Virus record (IMG/VR): IMGVR_UViG_3300042541_003180
Location: 21,312-85,311 of that record
Direction: 5' to 3' (one strand)
Length of the DNA: 64,000 bases
Source of the DNA: a virus
Below the pieces are notes generated by a model. That model saw only the letters and a program-made list of their open reading frames with translations. It did no database searches and had not been told where the DNA came from. A program made the position numbers and the translations under genes. Shown here piece by piece: positions 7,881 through 15,463 of the stretch (position 1 is the first letter of the stretch; each line of letters opens with the position of its first letter).

Positions 7881-8294
7881 TTATTTTATATTTTTTATTA
7901 AATCTTCTAAAAGTTCATCATCAGTTAGTACTTTTGGATTATTTTTCATATCTTCAATTTCCTTTCTTGTTTCTTCCATTCCACCTTTTAATTCTGTTAA
8001 CTCGGCTTTGGCTTTTTCTGCATTTTGTTTTGCAATTAAAACATCAGCTTTTGCTTTTCCTACTTCAATTGCGAGTTTTTTGTCTTTCGCATCTTTTTGG
8101 TCATAGATTTCTTTCCAAGCGGCAACTTTTGCCTCAGCAGCTTCTTTTTCTTGTTCTAACTTTTTATATTTTTCTTCAAGTTCTTTAACTTTTTCTTTAG
8201 AAGAATCATATCCTCCTAAGTACCAAGTAAGTCCAAACCCTGTAGAAGATATTAGTAAAAATAAAATAGCAATTTTTCTAAAATCAATTTTCAT
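7881..8294 (-). CDS. N-terminally anchored coiled-coil protein (possible i-spanin partner)
   Basis: A 137-aa protein with an N-terminal membrane helix (residues 8-27, IAILFLLISSTGFGLTWYLGG) and a nearly continuous E/K/A-rich coiled coil to the end. This is type II topology like an Rz inner-membrane spanin. It is directly upstream of a second exported coiled-coil protein, separated by three bases, so the two are co-transcribed and could form a complex. Lysis is an inference from topology and pairing only. Confidence 0.5.
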   Translation of the reverse strand: MKIDFRKIAILFLLISSTGFGLTWYLGGYDSSKEKVKELEEKYKKLEQEKEAAEAKVAAWKEIYDQKDAKDKKLAIEVGKAKADVLIAKQNAEKAKAELTELKGGMEETRKEIEDMKNNPKVLTDDELLEDLIKNIK

Positions 8295-8311
8295 ACTTTT
8301 ATTTATTTTTT

Positions 8312-8323
8312 TATATATATTAA
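8312..8323 (-). promoter_or_regulatory. Candidate late promoter element
   Basis: Minus-strand TTAATATATATA, 17 bases before the coiled-coil gene pair. Confidence 0.4.
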
Positions 8324-8334
8324 AAAATTATATA

Positions 8335-8342
8335 TATCTTTG
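8335..8342 (+). promoter_or_regulatory. Bacteroidetes-type -7 box
   Basis: TATCTTTG matches TAnnTTTG and lies 19 bases before the HAD gene. No clear upstream TTG element is visible. Confidence 0.45.
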
Positions 8343-8361
8343 TATAAAATTATAAAAAAAT

Positions 8362-8874
8362 ATGGAAATAAAAAAATTAGTATGTTTTGACTTTGATGAT
8401 ACTTTATGTAACACAGTTAAACATGACGATGGAAAAGTTATATGGAGAGATAAGTTTGGTGTTGAATATCCTCACAGAGGATGGTGGTCAAAACCAGAAA
8501 GTTTAGATATGGATATTTTTCCAGTCACGGTAAATCCTTATGTTTACCAAGAATATTTAAAAGCAGTTTCTGATCCAGATAATTATGTTATTTTGGCAAC
8601 AGGTCGTATAGAGAAATTAAGACCAGAGGTAGAGGCAATTTTAGATAATCTGAACTTAGCATTTGATGCAGTTTATTTAAACACAGGTGGTGATACTTTT
8701 ACCTTTAAAAGAAGATTATTTGAAAAAATGATTTCAAAGGTTAATCCACAAGAATTTATAATGTATGACGACCGTTACGAGCATTTAGAGGAATTTGAGA
8801 AATGGGCTAAAACAATTGACTGTCGAATTACTATAATAGACGTAAAGAACAAAACAACAAAAATATTCAAATAA
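8362..8874 (+). CDS. HAD-family hydrolase, phage RNA-repair-like type
   Basis: A 170-aa HAD-like phosphatase fold. FDFDDTL (9-15) supplies the nucleophile Asp10 and acid Asp12. ILATGR is motif II with the threonine, and MYDDR with the acidic pair is motif IV. The lysine motif region is TFKRRLFEK. The pattern fits the short 'Swiss army knife' RNA-repair-like HAD proteins common in phages, which may remove phosphates from nucleic-acid ends; the substrate cannot be read here. It follows a host-type -7 box and is three bases upstream of the ClpS gene, so both are probably early. Confidence 0.75.
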   Translation: MEIKKLVCFDFDDTLCNTVKHDDGKVIWRDKFGVEYPHRGWWSKPESLDMDIFPVTVNPYVYQEYLKAVSDPDNYVILATGRIEKLRPEVEAILDNLNLAFDAVYLNTGGDTFTFKRRLFEKMISKVNPQEFIMYDDRYEHLEEFEKWAKTIDCRITIIDVKNKTTKIFK

Positions 8875-8877
8875 GAT

Positions 8878-9162
8878 ATGCCAACTATTACTAAGAAAAA
8901 AACACAATCTAAAGTACAGGAGATTTTATCTAAACCTTACAAACTAATACTTCATAATGATGATTATAACTCATTTGATTGGGTTATTGAATGTCTTATG
9001 AAAGTATGTAAGCATGAATATGAACAAGCAACACAATGTGCTCATATTGTTCACAATAATGGTAAGTGTGATGTTAAGTATGGTGACTTAGAAACCATTT
9101 CAGAAATGAAGAATTTACTAAAATCGGCGGGACTCTCAGTCACTATGGAAGTGAATGAATAA
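8878..9162 (+). CDS. clpS: ClpS-like adaptor for Clp protease
   Basis: A 94-aa protein of the ClpS family and of normal size. KPYKLILHNDDYNSFDWVIECL (within 19-40) is the ClpS signature, with the N-D-D segment that binds N-degron substrates. The AHIVHNNGKC segment (55-64) carries the conserved histidine. The C-terminal TMEVNE matches the final strand. Bacterial ClpS feeds proteins with destabilising N-termini to ClpAP. A phage copy could redirect host proteolysis, shield phage proteins or supply missing adaptor. It is co-transcribed with the HAD gene and followed by a terminator. Confidence 0.87.
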   Translation: MPTITKKKTQSKVQEILSKPYKLILHNDDYNSFDWVIECLMKVCKHEYEQATQCAHIVHNNGKCDVKYGDLETISEMKNLLKSAGLSVTMEVNE

Positions 9163-9190
9163 AAAAAGACATCTGATGATGTCTTTTTTT
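9161..9190. terminator. Bidirectional hairpin terminator
   Basis: AAAAAGACATC / GATGTCTTTTT with a TGAT loop between the clpS and terL ends; it overlaps the terL stop codon. Confidence 0.85.
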
Positions 9191-11336
9191 ATTTACTACC
9201 ACTATTAAACCAGTTTATACCCGTACTATTAACATCATTAACAGTTTTATTTCTACCTAAAACTTTTCTTCTAACACTTAATAATTGTGAATAATCAACA
9301 GTTTCACTATATTCAAGATTTTTTAAGCAATCTTCAACATGGTTCTTAAATGTAGGATCTTTTTGTAAAGTATCTTCAACCATTTCTTTAAAATCATTTT
9401 TTGAAAATATTGAAGTTGTATTAACAATAGTCATTACACAATCATCGTGTCCTACATCAGCAGCATACCTGGTATTACCAGCAGTTGTTGTGTGTTTAAC
9501 AAATGTTGTAATCTCTCTAACAGTTTCTTCATTATTAATAGAGAATCCTTTAGAAATCATTAAATCTTGATAATCTTTAACCATCATATTTTTATTCTCA
9601 CCTACTTTTAATCCAACTTTTTCTTCAGTTGCATCTGCTCTATGTTTATATCTAAAGAAAATAGATGAACCATATTGATTATTACCATCAAAAACGTGTG
9701 GTAACTCAGCTAATAAGGTATTACCATAGTTATTTAACTCTAAAACTATTTTAACATTATCTGGATTGAAGTATTCAAAGGCTAATATGTAAAGTATTTC
9801 AGCTAATTGTTTAACTGAGATTAAATTACTTCTAAATAAACCAAATTGTTCCAATCTAATAAAGTCGGTAACTGATTTATAGGAAGCTTTCTGTGATTCA
9901 ATTAAATCCATATCTTTTTTAGATATTTTAAATATGTTCATAATAGAATAATCTTGTCCTAATCCTTCAGATATATCGACTGATATAATAACCTTCTCAG
10001 TTTTTCTATTAATAGGTAGAAATATTTCATCATCATCAACCCATCTCAAATCTTTATAGCTAAATCTTAGTTTATTTTCAAATTCAAAAATCTCTTCAAA
10101 CTTATAATTTTTCTTATTATTTAAAAGACTATCAATAATGGCTTCGTTTAATAACGATTTACTTGAGTTAATAAAACGTAATCCATATTCTTGGTTAAAC
10201 GCATCTTCACCACCAATATCTTTTACTGCTTCTTCTTTCCAAGTTGTCATCTCACCAATAGCTCTTAAAGGAACTTCAAATCCTTTTGAATCAATGAAAG
10301 TTAGATTTTTAACATCTTCATCAGTACATTGTTCATTATTAAATACTGATATAATATCTTTTTGGAAATCTGAATTGAATCCCATATGAGTTTTAGTTAT
10401 TTTCTCTGGATATCTTTGTTTAATACCTTCAAATATTTCTTCTTTAGTTACACCGTGTTCATATAATCTATGATTATTTAATCTTAGATAAGTAACAAAT
10501 CTACCGGGAACTTGATGCCAGTAAACCCTCATAGGTTTATAGTTATTTTTAAGTGGATCTCCTTCCGGTCTCTCTGCATCGGTTAACAACTTGTGGAATA
10601 AATTCATACCATTTGGTGTTGATGTAATAATAATCTTTGAGTTTTGTACTGCAGACACGGTTGGATAAGCTGCTGTATAGTAAGGTTCTATAATATTTGA
10701 TGGAATGTGTGCAAACTCATCAAGATAAAGTACGTCAATGGTAAAACCGATTGCTGGTGTTTTAGATCTTGCAGATGTTTTTATTCTACATCCATTCTCA
10801 AATGTTAGAGACTTTTGATTCCAAGTTTTAATACCTGGTTTTAAAAAGAATGGTAGTAATGAGTAGATGGATTTAATTTTATCTACAATCTCTACTGCGG
10901 TATCTCCTTTATTTGCAACAATCATTATATTCTTATCATTGCTAAATAAGATAGTATGCAACATGAAGATTGATGCTGAGATTGTTTTACCAACCTGACG
11001 AGAAGCCATTAAAATATTAAATCTACTATTAACGAAGTTATCTAATATTTCTTTTTGGTATTCTCTTAGTTTAATGTTATTTATCGAACCATCTTCAGTT
11101 TTCACTTTACAATATGTTTCTGTAAAGTAATGTACATCTAATGCACACTTAATATACTCTGCTTGTTCTTCTGGAGACATTCTAAATGAAACCCCTGCTC
11201 TTCTTAGACCTACCTCAGATTTTAACCAAGGATTTTGGTATCTTTTTATAACGATACCGTCATTGATTTTATCAGAAGCTTCATCTACCAGACGAGTGGT
11301 AAATATCATTTGTTTCTCTATTATTTCTTTTGCCAT
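9189..11336 (-). CDS. terL: Terminase large subunit (T4 gp17-like)
   Basis: A 715-aa DNA-packaging motor. The ATPase domain has Walker A ASRQVGKT at 111-118, Walker B VLYLDEF at 202-208 and the coupling motif ITSTPNG. The nuclease domain begins near VISVDIS (about residue 450), with an acidic residue in the later ELNNYG segment and the final D-D pair in GHDDCVMT. It hydrolyses ATP to pump DNA through the portal and cuts the concatemer. It is about 100 aa longer than T4 gp17 (610 aa). The terS gene starts 48 bases away on the other strand, so the two subunits are divergently transcribed. Confidence 0.95.
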   Translation of the reverse strand: MAKEIIEKQMIFTTRLVDEASDKINDGIVIKRYQNPWLKSEVGLRRAGVSFRMSPEEQAEYIKCALDVHYFTETYCKVKTEDGSINNIKLREYQKEILDNFVNSRFNILMASRQVGKTISASIFMLHTILFSNDKNIMIVANKGDTAVEIVDKIKSIYSLLPFFLKPGIKTWNQKSLTFENGCRIKTSARSKTPAIGFTIDVLYLDEFAHIPSNIIEPYYTAAYPTVSAVQNSKIIITSTPNGMNLFHKLLTDAERPEGDPLKNNYKPMRVYWHQVPGRFVTYLRLNNHRLYEHGVTKEEIFEGIKQRYPEKITKTHMGFNSDFQKDIISVFNNEQCTDEDVKNLTFIDSKGFEVPLRAIGEMTTWKEEAVKDIGGEDAFNQEYGLRFINSSKSLLNEAIIDSLLNNKKNYKFEEIFEFENKLRFSYKDLRWVDDDEIFLPINRKTEKVIISVDISEGLGQDYSIMNIFKISKKDMDLIESQKASYKSVTDFIRLEQFGLFRSNLISVKQLAEILYILAFEYFNPDNVKIVLELNNYGNTLLAELPHVFDGNNQYGSSIFFRYKHRADATEEKVGLKVGENKNMMVKDYQDLMISKGFSINNEETVREITTFVKHTTTAGNTRYAADVGHDDCVMTIVNTTSIFSKNDFKEMVEDTLQKDPTFKNHVEDCLKNLEYSETVDYSQLLSVRRKVLGRNKTVNDVNSTGINWFNSGSK

Positions 11337-11384
11337 AAATTGGACTTTACTTTTTTTATATATATTGTAAAAAACCGTTTACTT

Positions 11385-12008
11385 ATGTCAAAAAGTGAAG
11401 AACAAAGAATTAGACTACAAGATGAATTCGATCAAATCCAGTCAGAAAACTCGGAATTCGACATTTCTCTACACTTAGCCAAGCCAGAAGATTTACCTGA
11501 TTTAGGTGAAATCGAGATATATGATTATGATGCTGATTTAACTGTGGCAACACAACAATCAATGGATGTATTAGAATCATTGGTTGATTTATATCTAAGT
11601 GATATACCAAAATTAAAAGAACATTCTTATATTAGAAATAAGATGAGAGAAGACGCTATGGTTTACGCTGAAGCAATTTTCTTATCAAAGATGACTAGAA
11701 AAAACTTTCTATCTCAATTGAGACAAGTTGATAATGGTGATAACGCAGCAAGAATGCATGAAGTTGTCAATCAAACAATTGGTCAAATTAGAGAGAATGG
11801 TAAGTTTTTATCAAATCAAAGAACTGAATTAGAGAAGTTCTATAAAACATTAAGAAAAGACTTAGGTTATAACGAAATTGAAAACCCTGAAGTTAAACAA
11901 GCTGAGGCAGAAAGTCAAGCTGATACATCTACTGATGGTTTGGTTACAAATAATCGAGATCTAAATGAAATGATTAAGAATGCGATGAGTAAGAAAGATG
12001 AGAAATAA
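11385..12008 (+). CDS. terS: Terminase small subunit candidate (T4 gp16-like)
   Basis: A 207-aa protein. An in-frame upstream methionine at 11235 lies inside the divergent terL gene and adds nonsense-looking sequence; MSKSEEQRIRLQ at 11385 follows a TATATATATTG leader and is taken as the start. The order of parts matches gp16: an acidic N-terminus (DLPDLGEIEIYDY), a central region of long helices (YIRNKMREDAMVYAEAIFL; HEVVNQTIGQIRENGKFLSNQRTELEKF) and a flexible tail. The gp16 family forms rings that regulate gp17 ATPase and DNA cutting. Assignment relies on helix pattern and position beside terL. Confidence 0.7.
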   Translation: MSKSEEQRIRLQDEFDQIQSENSEFDISLHLAKPEDLPDLGEIEIYDYDADLTVATQQSMDVLESLVDLYLSDIPKLKEHSYIRNKMREDAMVYAEAIFLSKMTRKNFLSQLRQVDNGDNAARMHEVVNQTIGQIRENGKFLSNQRTELEKFYKTLRKDLGYNEIENPEVKQAEAESQADTSTDGLVTNNRDLNEMIKNAMSKKDEK

Positions 12009-12010
12009 AA

Positions 12011-12036
12011 AAAAGACTAACATTTGTTAGTCTTTT
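12011..12036. terminator. Bidirectional hairpin terminator
   Basis: AAAAGACTAACA / TGTTAGTCTTTT around a TT loop, between terS and the convergent tagged gene. Confidence 0.87.
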
Positions 12037-12041
12037 TTTAT

Positions 12042-12617
12042 TTATCTTCTACCATTTGGATTTTGTTCTTGTGCTAGTAATGTATTTAGACGATCTTGAA
12101 ACTCAGTTCTAATAGGCTCACGTGCGGCAACTTCTCCGGTTACATCACGTCTTTCTATTAGATCATAAACTTTTGTAAGTTCGGCAACCACCTGCATCGC
12201 ACTCATTTGTCTAGGTTCATAATCCCAGATTTGAGTTCTTAGATAATCTCTATTTTTAAAGTTATATAAAGGAGCTTTTTTACTTACTTCTTGTTTATAG
12301 ATTTGTAAAGTTGGATATTTCTCTTTAACTTTCTTTAAATCTTTCAATTTTGAAATAACTTTTTTTCTTTCAACATCAGTAATATCTCTCTTTCTTGAAA
12401 TATTTTCTAATGTAGTTATTAAAGTATCAATATTTGCATAAATGTCTAAAAGTCTTTCTTTGATTACCTTTGAAATGGTTCTACCACCAACAAACTGCAT
12501 TGTTAATAATCCAAGTATAGTTATAGGAAATGATAAAATAGATTTTATTATTCCTCCTAGTGATTCGTTTATTTCTTCTCCTTGAGAGAATGATTCAAAT
12601 GTTTTAATGTTTTTCAT
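12042..12617 (-). CDS. Tagged protein with membrane-like segment
   Basis: A 191-aa protein beginning MKNIKTFESFSQGEEINE. A gp21-type site INE-S lies at residues 16-19. A hydrophobic segment (SILSFPITILGLLTMQFVGG, about 26-45) follows the cut site directly, then an amphipathic helical region and a basic, proline- and arginine-rich C-terminus (QNPNGRR). The processed protein would start SLGGII and carry its hydrophobic segment at the N-terminus. No known domain was recognised. It is the last gene of a minus-strand run. Confidence 0.68.
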   Translation of the reverse strand: MKNIKTFESFSQGEEINESLGGIIKSILSFPITILGLLTMQFVGGRTISKVIKERLLDIYANIDTLITTLENISRKRDITDVERKKVISKLKDLKKVKEKYPTLQIYKQEVSKKAPLYNFKNRDYLRTQIWDYEPRQMSAMQVVAELTKVYDLIERRDVTGEVAAREPIRTEFQDRLNTLLAQEQNPNGRR

Positions 12618-12627
12618 ACATTATATA

Positions 12628-13476
12628 TTATTTTTTATAATTAAAATTTTCAAAGGTTCTTACAATTTTATGTAGATTTAACTCTACTTTTGTTGTAATA
12701 AATGTATTTACCTTATTGAATGTAACTTGATTTATAATCAATTCACACTCTTCCATTTTAAGTACTTCTTTTACTTTCTCTTTAACTTCATCATCACTGT
12801 TCTTAACTAAGAATTGAAGCACATCATTTACACCTTTAGCTAGTTTGACTGTATTAAGATCATCGTCATATAAAGAAACTTCATCATATTTAGTTATTTC
12901 TTCTTCTGTAAACTTCGTATCAGCGGTTTTTAAACCAATTATATGTTGGAGTACCAATCTCACTTTTTTGTGTACTATATCGTCTCTATCTCTGTTATAG
13001 AATGTTTCTGATATGTAATAGAAGTTCTTTATTTTTAATCCAAAGTCTAATAATTTTTCTTCTAACTTTTCAATTAGTGATTCATAACTTCTTTTAGAGT
13101 TTTTAGAACAAATAACATAGATGTCGTCTTGACTATTTTTAAGATGTCTAATATTTTCTAAGTGTATTGTAAAGTCACCATTATCAATTATGTCTTTACT
13201 CATAAATTCCTGCATTGAGAATGCTAAATCTGATACATCTACATTGGCATTTTTTGCTTTAATTTTAATTCTGTTTAAAAGTTCTTCACTGAACCAATAA
13301 GATTCCCCAGACATATCAAATTTGATATTATCTTTTCTATAAACACCTTTTCTTAAAAGGTTAAATTCTGATTTAGATATTCTTAACAAAGGTTTATTAG
13401 GATTTAGTTTATTAACTATCCAAACTTTACTATTCATAGTAATTAAACTGTTAAGGTCAAAGAAATGTGCATTCAT
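12628..13476 (-). CDS. HAD-like phage protein with degenerate active site
   Basis: The frame opens at 13545, but the ATG at 13476 (MNAHFFDLNSLITMNSKVW) lies just after the upstream gene's stop and gives a typical HAD N-terminus, so it is preferred (282 aa). FFDLNSLI corresponds to motif I, where the usual second aspartate is replaced by asparagine. IYVICSKNSKRSYE resembles motif II and YDEVSLYDDDLNTV motif IV with three aspartates. Related phage proteins share the VWIVNKLNPNKPLLRISKSE segment. Catalysis may be lost or altered. It lies between two tagged genes and may be co-transcribed with them. Confidence 0.6.
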   Translation of the reverse strand: MNAHFFDLNSLITMNSKVWIVNKLNPNKPLLRISKSEFNLLRKGVYRKDNIKFDMSGESYWFSEELLNRIKIKAKNANVDVSDLAFSMQEFMSKDIIDNGDFTIHLENIRHLKNSQDDIYVICSKNSKRSYESLIEKLEEKLLDFGLKIKNFYYISETFYNRDRDDIVHKKVRLVLQHIIGLKTADTKFTEEEITKYDEVSLYDDDLNTVKLAKGVNDVLQFLVKNSDDEVKEKVKEVLKMEECELIINQVTFNKVNTFITTKVELNLHKIVRTFENFNYKK

Positions 13477-13495
13477 TAGTGAGTTTTTGTTTTTA

Positions 13496-13915
13496 TTACC
13501 AGAATGATCCACCTGGATGTCTGTGAGATTTTTTATCATAATCATCCTTTAAATAAACTTCCGCAGATTTACCTTTCTCGTCAAATACAAGTTTTATACT
13601 ATCTCCTGCCTTTGGTGTATCTTCTCTCCAAAATCCATTTGGATATATAGTAGTTTCTATTTTATTGCCATTATTATCAATGAATTGAATTCTTAATTTA
13701 CCCTTACTATGTCTTTCTATATCTTTTATAGTACCAGTAGATGTTTTATTTGCATAATCTATATTTTCAATATCATTACCATTTTTATCTTCTATACCAA
13801 CAAAGGTACAAGAACCAAATAATAGACCAAGTGCCGCAACCATACCGGTTGCCACTGATCTTAATCCTTCATCAATATTTTCAAAATCTTCATTATATTT
13901 TTTAATGTATTTCAT
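13496..13915 (-). CDS. Tagged protein with hydrophobic segment and beta domain
   Basis: A 139-aa protein starting MKYIKKYNEDFENIDE, with a gp21-type site IDE-G at residues 14-17. A hydrophobic segment (VATGMVAALGLLFGSCTFVG) ends in a cysteine-containing, lipobox-like stretch (LLFGSC), though it is internal. The rest looks like a small beta domain (GTIKDIERHSKGKLRIQFID; GDSIKLVFDEKGKSAEVYL). It ends HRHPGGSFW. After cutting, the hydrophobic segment would lie at the new N-terminus, as in the 12042-12617 protein. Function is unknown. Confidence 0.66.
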   Translation of the reverse strand: MKYIKKYNEDFENIDEGLRSVATGMVAALGLLFGSCTFVGIEDKNGNDIENIDYANKTSTGTIKDIERHSKGKLRIQFIDNNGNKIETTIYPNGFWREDTPKAGDSIKLVFDEKGKSAEVYLKDDYDKKSHRHPGGSFW

Positions 13916-13930
13916 AAAAGTTTATTTTTT

Positions 13931-13942
13931 TATATATATTAA
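13931..13942 (-). promoter_or_regulatory. Candidate late promoter element
   Basis: Minus-strand TTAATATATATA, 15 bases before the tagged gene ending at 13496. Confidence 0.42.
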
Positions 13943-13946
13943 ATAA

Positions 13947-13972
13947 AAAAACTCACTAAAAAGTGAGTTTTT
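13947..13972 (-). terminator. Hairpin terminator
   Basis: AAAAACTCACT / AGTGAGTTTTT with an AAAA loop, directly downstream of the 13979-14434 gene on the minus strand. Confidence 0.8.
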
Positions 13973-13978
13973 AATTTT

Positions 13979-14434
13979 TTATCTTAATAATTTTCTACTT
14001 AGTGCAAAATCATATAATACTGGTAAGTTTAAGTATTCTATAAAGTGTTTTCTCATTTCTTCCAGTGTTCTAGATCTATTTATTATACTTATTACTAAAA
14101 ATCCAAACTCTTCTTGAAACTCTAAATAACAATCACACCAAGGTCTGTTATAATGTTCTAATGTTTTCCATTCTCTTTCACCACCTGATAACCAGTATAA
14201 ACTTTTTTCTGGTGATACATTATCTGTATCTATATCTCTAGTTTCTAGTTGCCAAATTGGATCATTTGCATCACAATTTCTTAATAATAATGAAACTGCC
14301 TCACCTAAATCTGTCGTTAACTCTTTTCCTATTTCAAAGAACCATTCATTTCCTTCTCTGCTTATTATAATTGTGTTATTGTCATAAATAATTTTAGTTC
14401 CAATTTCTTTCAGTAAAGTTCTTTTTCTTTTCAT
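13979..14434 (-). CDS. Hypothetical protein, 151 aa
   Basis: Starts MKRKRTLLKEIGTK. Soluble, mixed charge, with tryptophan-rich segments (GNEWFFEIGKE; DPIWQLETR; WCDCYLEFQ). It looks like a single alpha/beta domain with a C-terminal helix (RTLEEMRKHFIEYL). No motif was recognised. It follows the 96-aa repeat protein by about 20 bases and ends at a terminator, so these two form a short operon. Confidence 0.6.
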   Translation of the reverse strand: MKRKRTLLKEIGTKIIYDNNTIIISREGNEWFFEIGKELTTDLGEAVSLLLRNCDANDPIWQLETRDIDTDNVSPEKSLYWLSGGEREWKTLEHYNRPWCDCYLEFQEEFGFLVISIINRSRTLEEMRKHFIEYLNLPVLYDFALSRKLLR

Positions 14435-14453
14435 AGTAATTAATTATTTTTAT

Positions 14454-14744
14454 CTAGATAGGTTTGTTTAACCCACTCTTCCAAGTTCCTTTGAAGACTC
14501 CTTTCTCCCAAATACCATTCTCCCACGTTCCATAGAATCCACCATTTTTAAATATGCCGTATTTCCAATTACCAAATTTATAAATACCTTCGTGCCAAAT
14601 TAAAGTATCTTTCTTAATTTCTACAATAGCATCTTCAACCTCAGAATCAATTAGCCAATTGAATCCCAGTTCTTTTAATTTCTTTAAAATTTCTGATTTT
14701 GTTGTGATAGATTTATCGTTATACTTAAATTCTTTAATTCCCAT
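14454..14744 (-). CDS. Small protein with G/W/F aromatic repeat
   Basis: A 96-aa protein whose C-terminal 45 residues repeat a 5-residue pattern of aromatic then G (GNWKYG, GIFKNG, GFYGTW, GIWEKG, GVFKGTW), similar to MORN-like or pentapeptide-like beta repeats seen in Bacteroidetes and their phages. The N-terminal half (MGIKEFKYNDKSITTKSEIL) is a small helical domain. Such repeats form elongated beta structures and often mediate binding. No specific role can be assigned. Confidence 0.62.
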   Translation of the reverse strand: MGIKEFKYNDKSITTKSEILKKLKELGFNWLIDSEVEDAIVEIKKDTLIWHEGIYKFGNWKYGIFKNGGFYGTWENGIWEKGVFKGTWKSGLNKPI

Positions 14745-14860
14745 TTTGAATAATCTTTTTACGAGTATATATATTTTTTAACGTCTGACATTCTTTTTCT
14801 TTTTCTCTAATTTTTACTTAAAAATGAAGATTTTACTTTGAAAAAAAATAAAATAAATGA

Positions 14861-14886
14861 AAAAACCGAGATAGTTCTCGGTTTTT
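14861..14886 (-). terminator. Hairpin terminator
   Basis: AAAAACCGAGA / TCTCGGTTTTT with a TAGT loop, at the end of the 14886-15961 gene pair. Confidence 0.85.
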
Positions 14887-15461
14887 TATAATAATTTGAA
14901 TATAACATTTACTTCAGAAGTTATTATATCAAAAGATAATTTTTCAAAATCTTCTTTACTTAGTTTATGTGACTTCCCTTCAGTTGTAAGATCTCTCATG
15001 TTTGGTAAAGGTATTTCTTCATCATCTCCATACATAAGTTTCATTTGTTCTTTATAAATAAAATAAACATCTAATATATTATAATGTTTCATAACACGAT
15101 CTACCATAAATAGTAATTGATCTTTAACATCATCAATAATAAATTTAGTTTCTTCTATACCACCTTCATCACCATGTCTAACTTGTTTCTGTACTCTAAT
15201 TCTAGCTTCTGTTTTTCTCTCACCATGTATAGTTTCACCACTATGTCCTCTTTCAAATGAGCTTTCTACAAATGATATAGTTATAGTAAAGTCATCCTGT
15301 AAATAAGTAATAGAATCCAGTATAAACTCTTTAAATTTGGATTGTTTTTCTTCTGAACCAGTTAGGTTATTTTCGGTATTGGGTTCTTGTTCTTTGATTT
15401 TATCTTTTATAAATGTTTTAACCTTATTGATAAATCCTTCGTGTGTTTGTAAATACTTCAT
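14886..15461 (-). CDS. Tagged protein, tandem paralogue A
   Basis: A 191-aa protein starting MKYLQTHEGFINKVKTF, a weaker form of the shared tag, with a possible site IKE at 22-24. The body (ITYLQDDFTITISF, KTEARIRVQKQVR, FIIDDVKDQLLFMVDRVM) and the C-terminus (LSKEDFEKLSFDIITSEVNVIFKL) align by pattern with the protein encoded immediately upstream (15464-15961). The two appear to be a tandem duplication. They are separated by two bases and end at a terminator. No enzyme motif was recognised. Confidence 0.66.
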   Translation of the reverse strand: MKYLQTHEGFINKVKTFIKDKIKEQEPNTENNLTGSEEKQSKFKEFILDSITYLQDDFTITISFVESSFERGHSGETIHGERKTEARIRVQKQVRHGDEGGIEETKFIIDDVKDQLLFMVDRVMKHYNILDVYFIYKEQMKLMYGDDEEIPLPNMRDLTTEGKSHKLSKEDFEKLSFDIITSEVNVIFKLL

Positions 15462-15463
15462 AA

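Noticed and set aside
11235-11384. 50-residue upstream extension of the TerS frame
   Set aside because: It overlaps the divergent terL coding start and reads as random aromatic sequence; the ATG at 11385 has an AT-rich leader.
13477-13545. Upstream extension of the HAD-like gene at 12628
   Set aside because: It lies inside the neighbouring tagged gene; the downstream ATG gives a HAD-type N-terminus.
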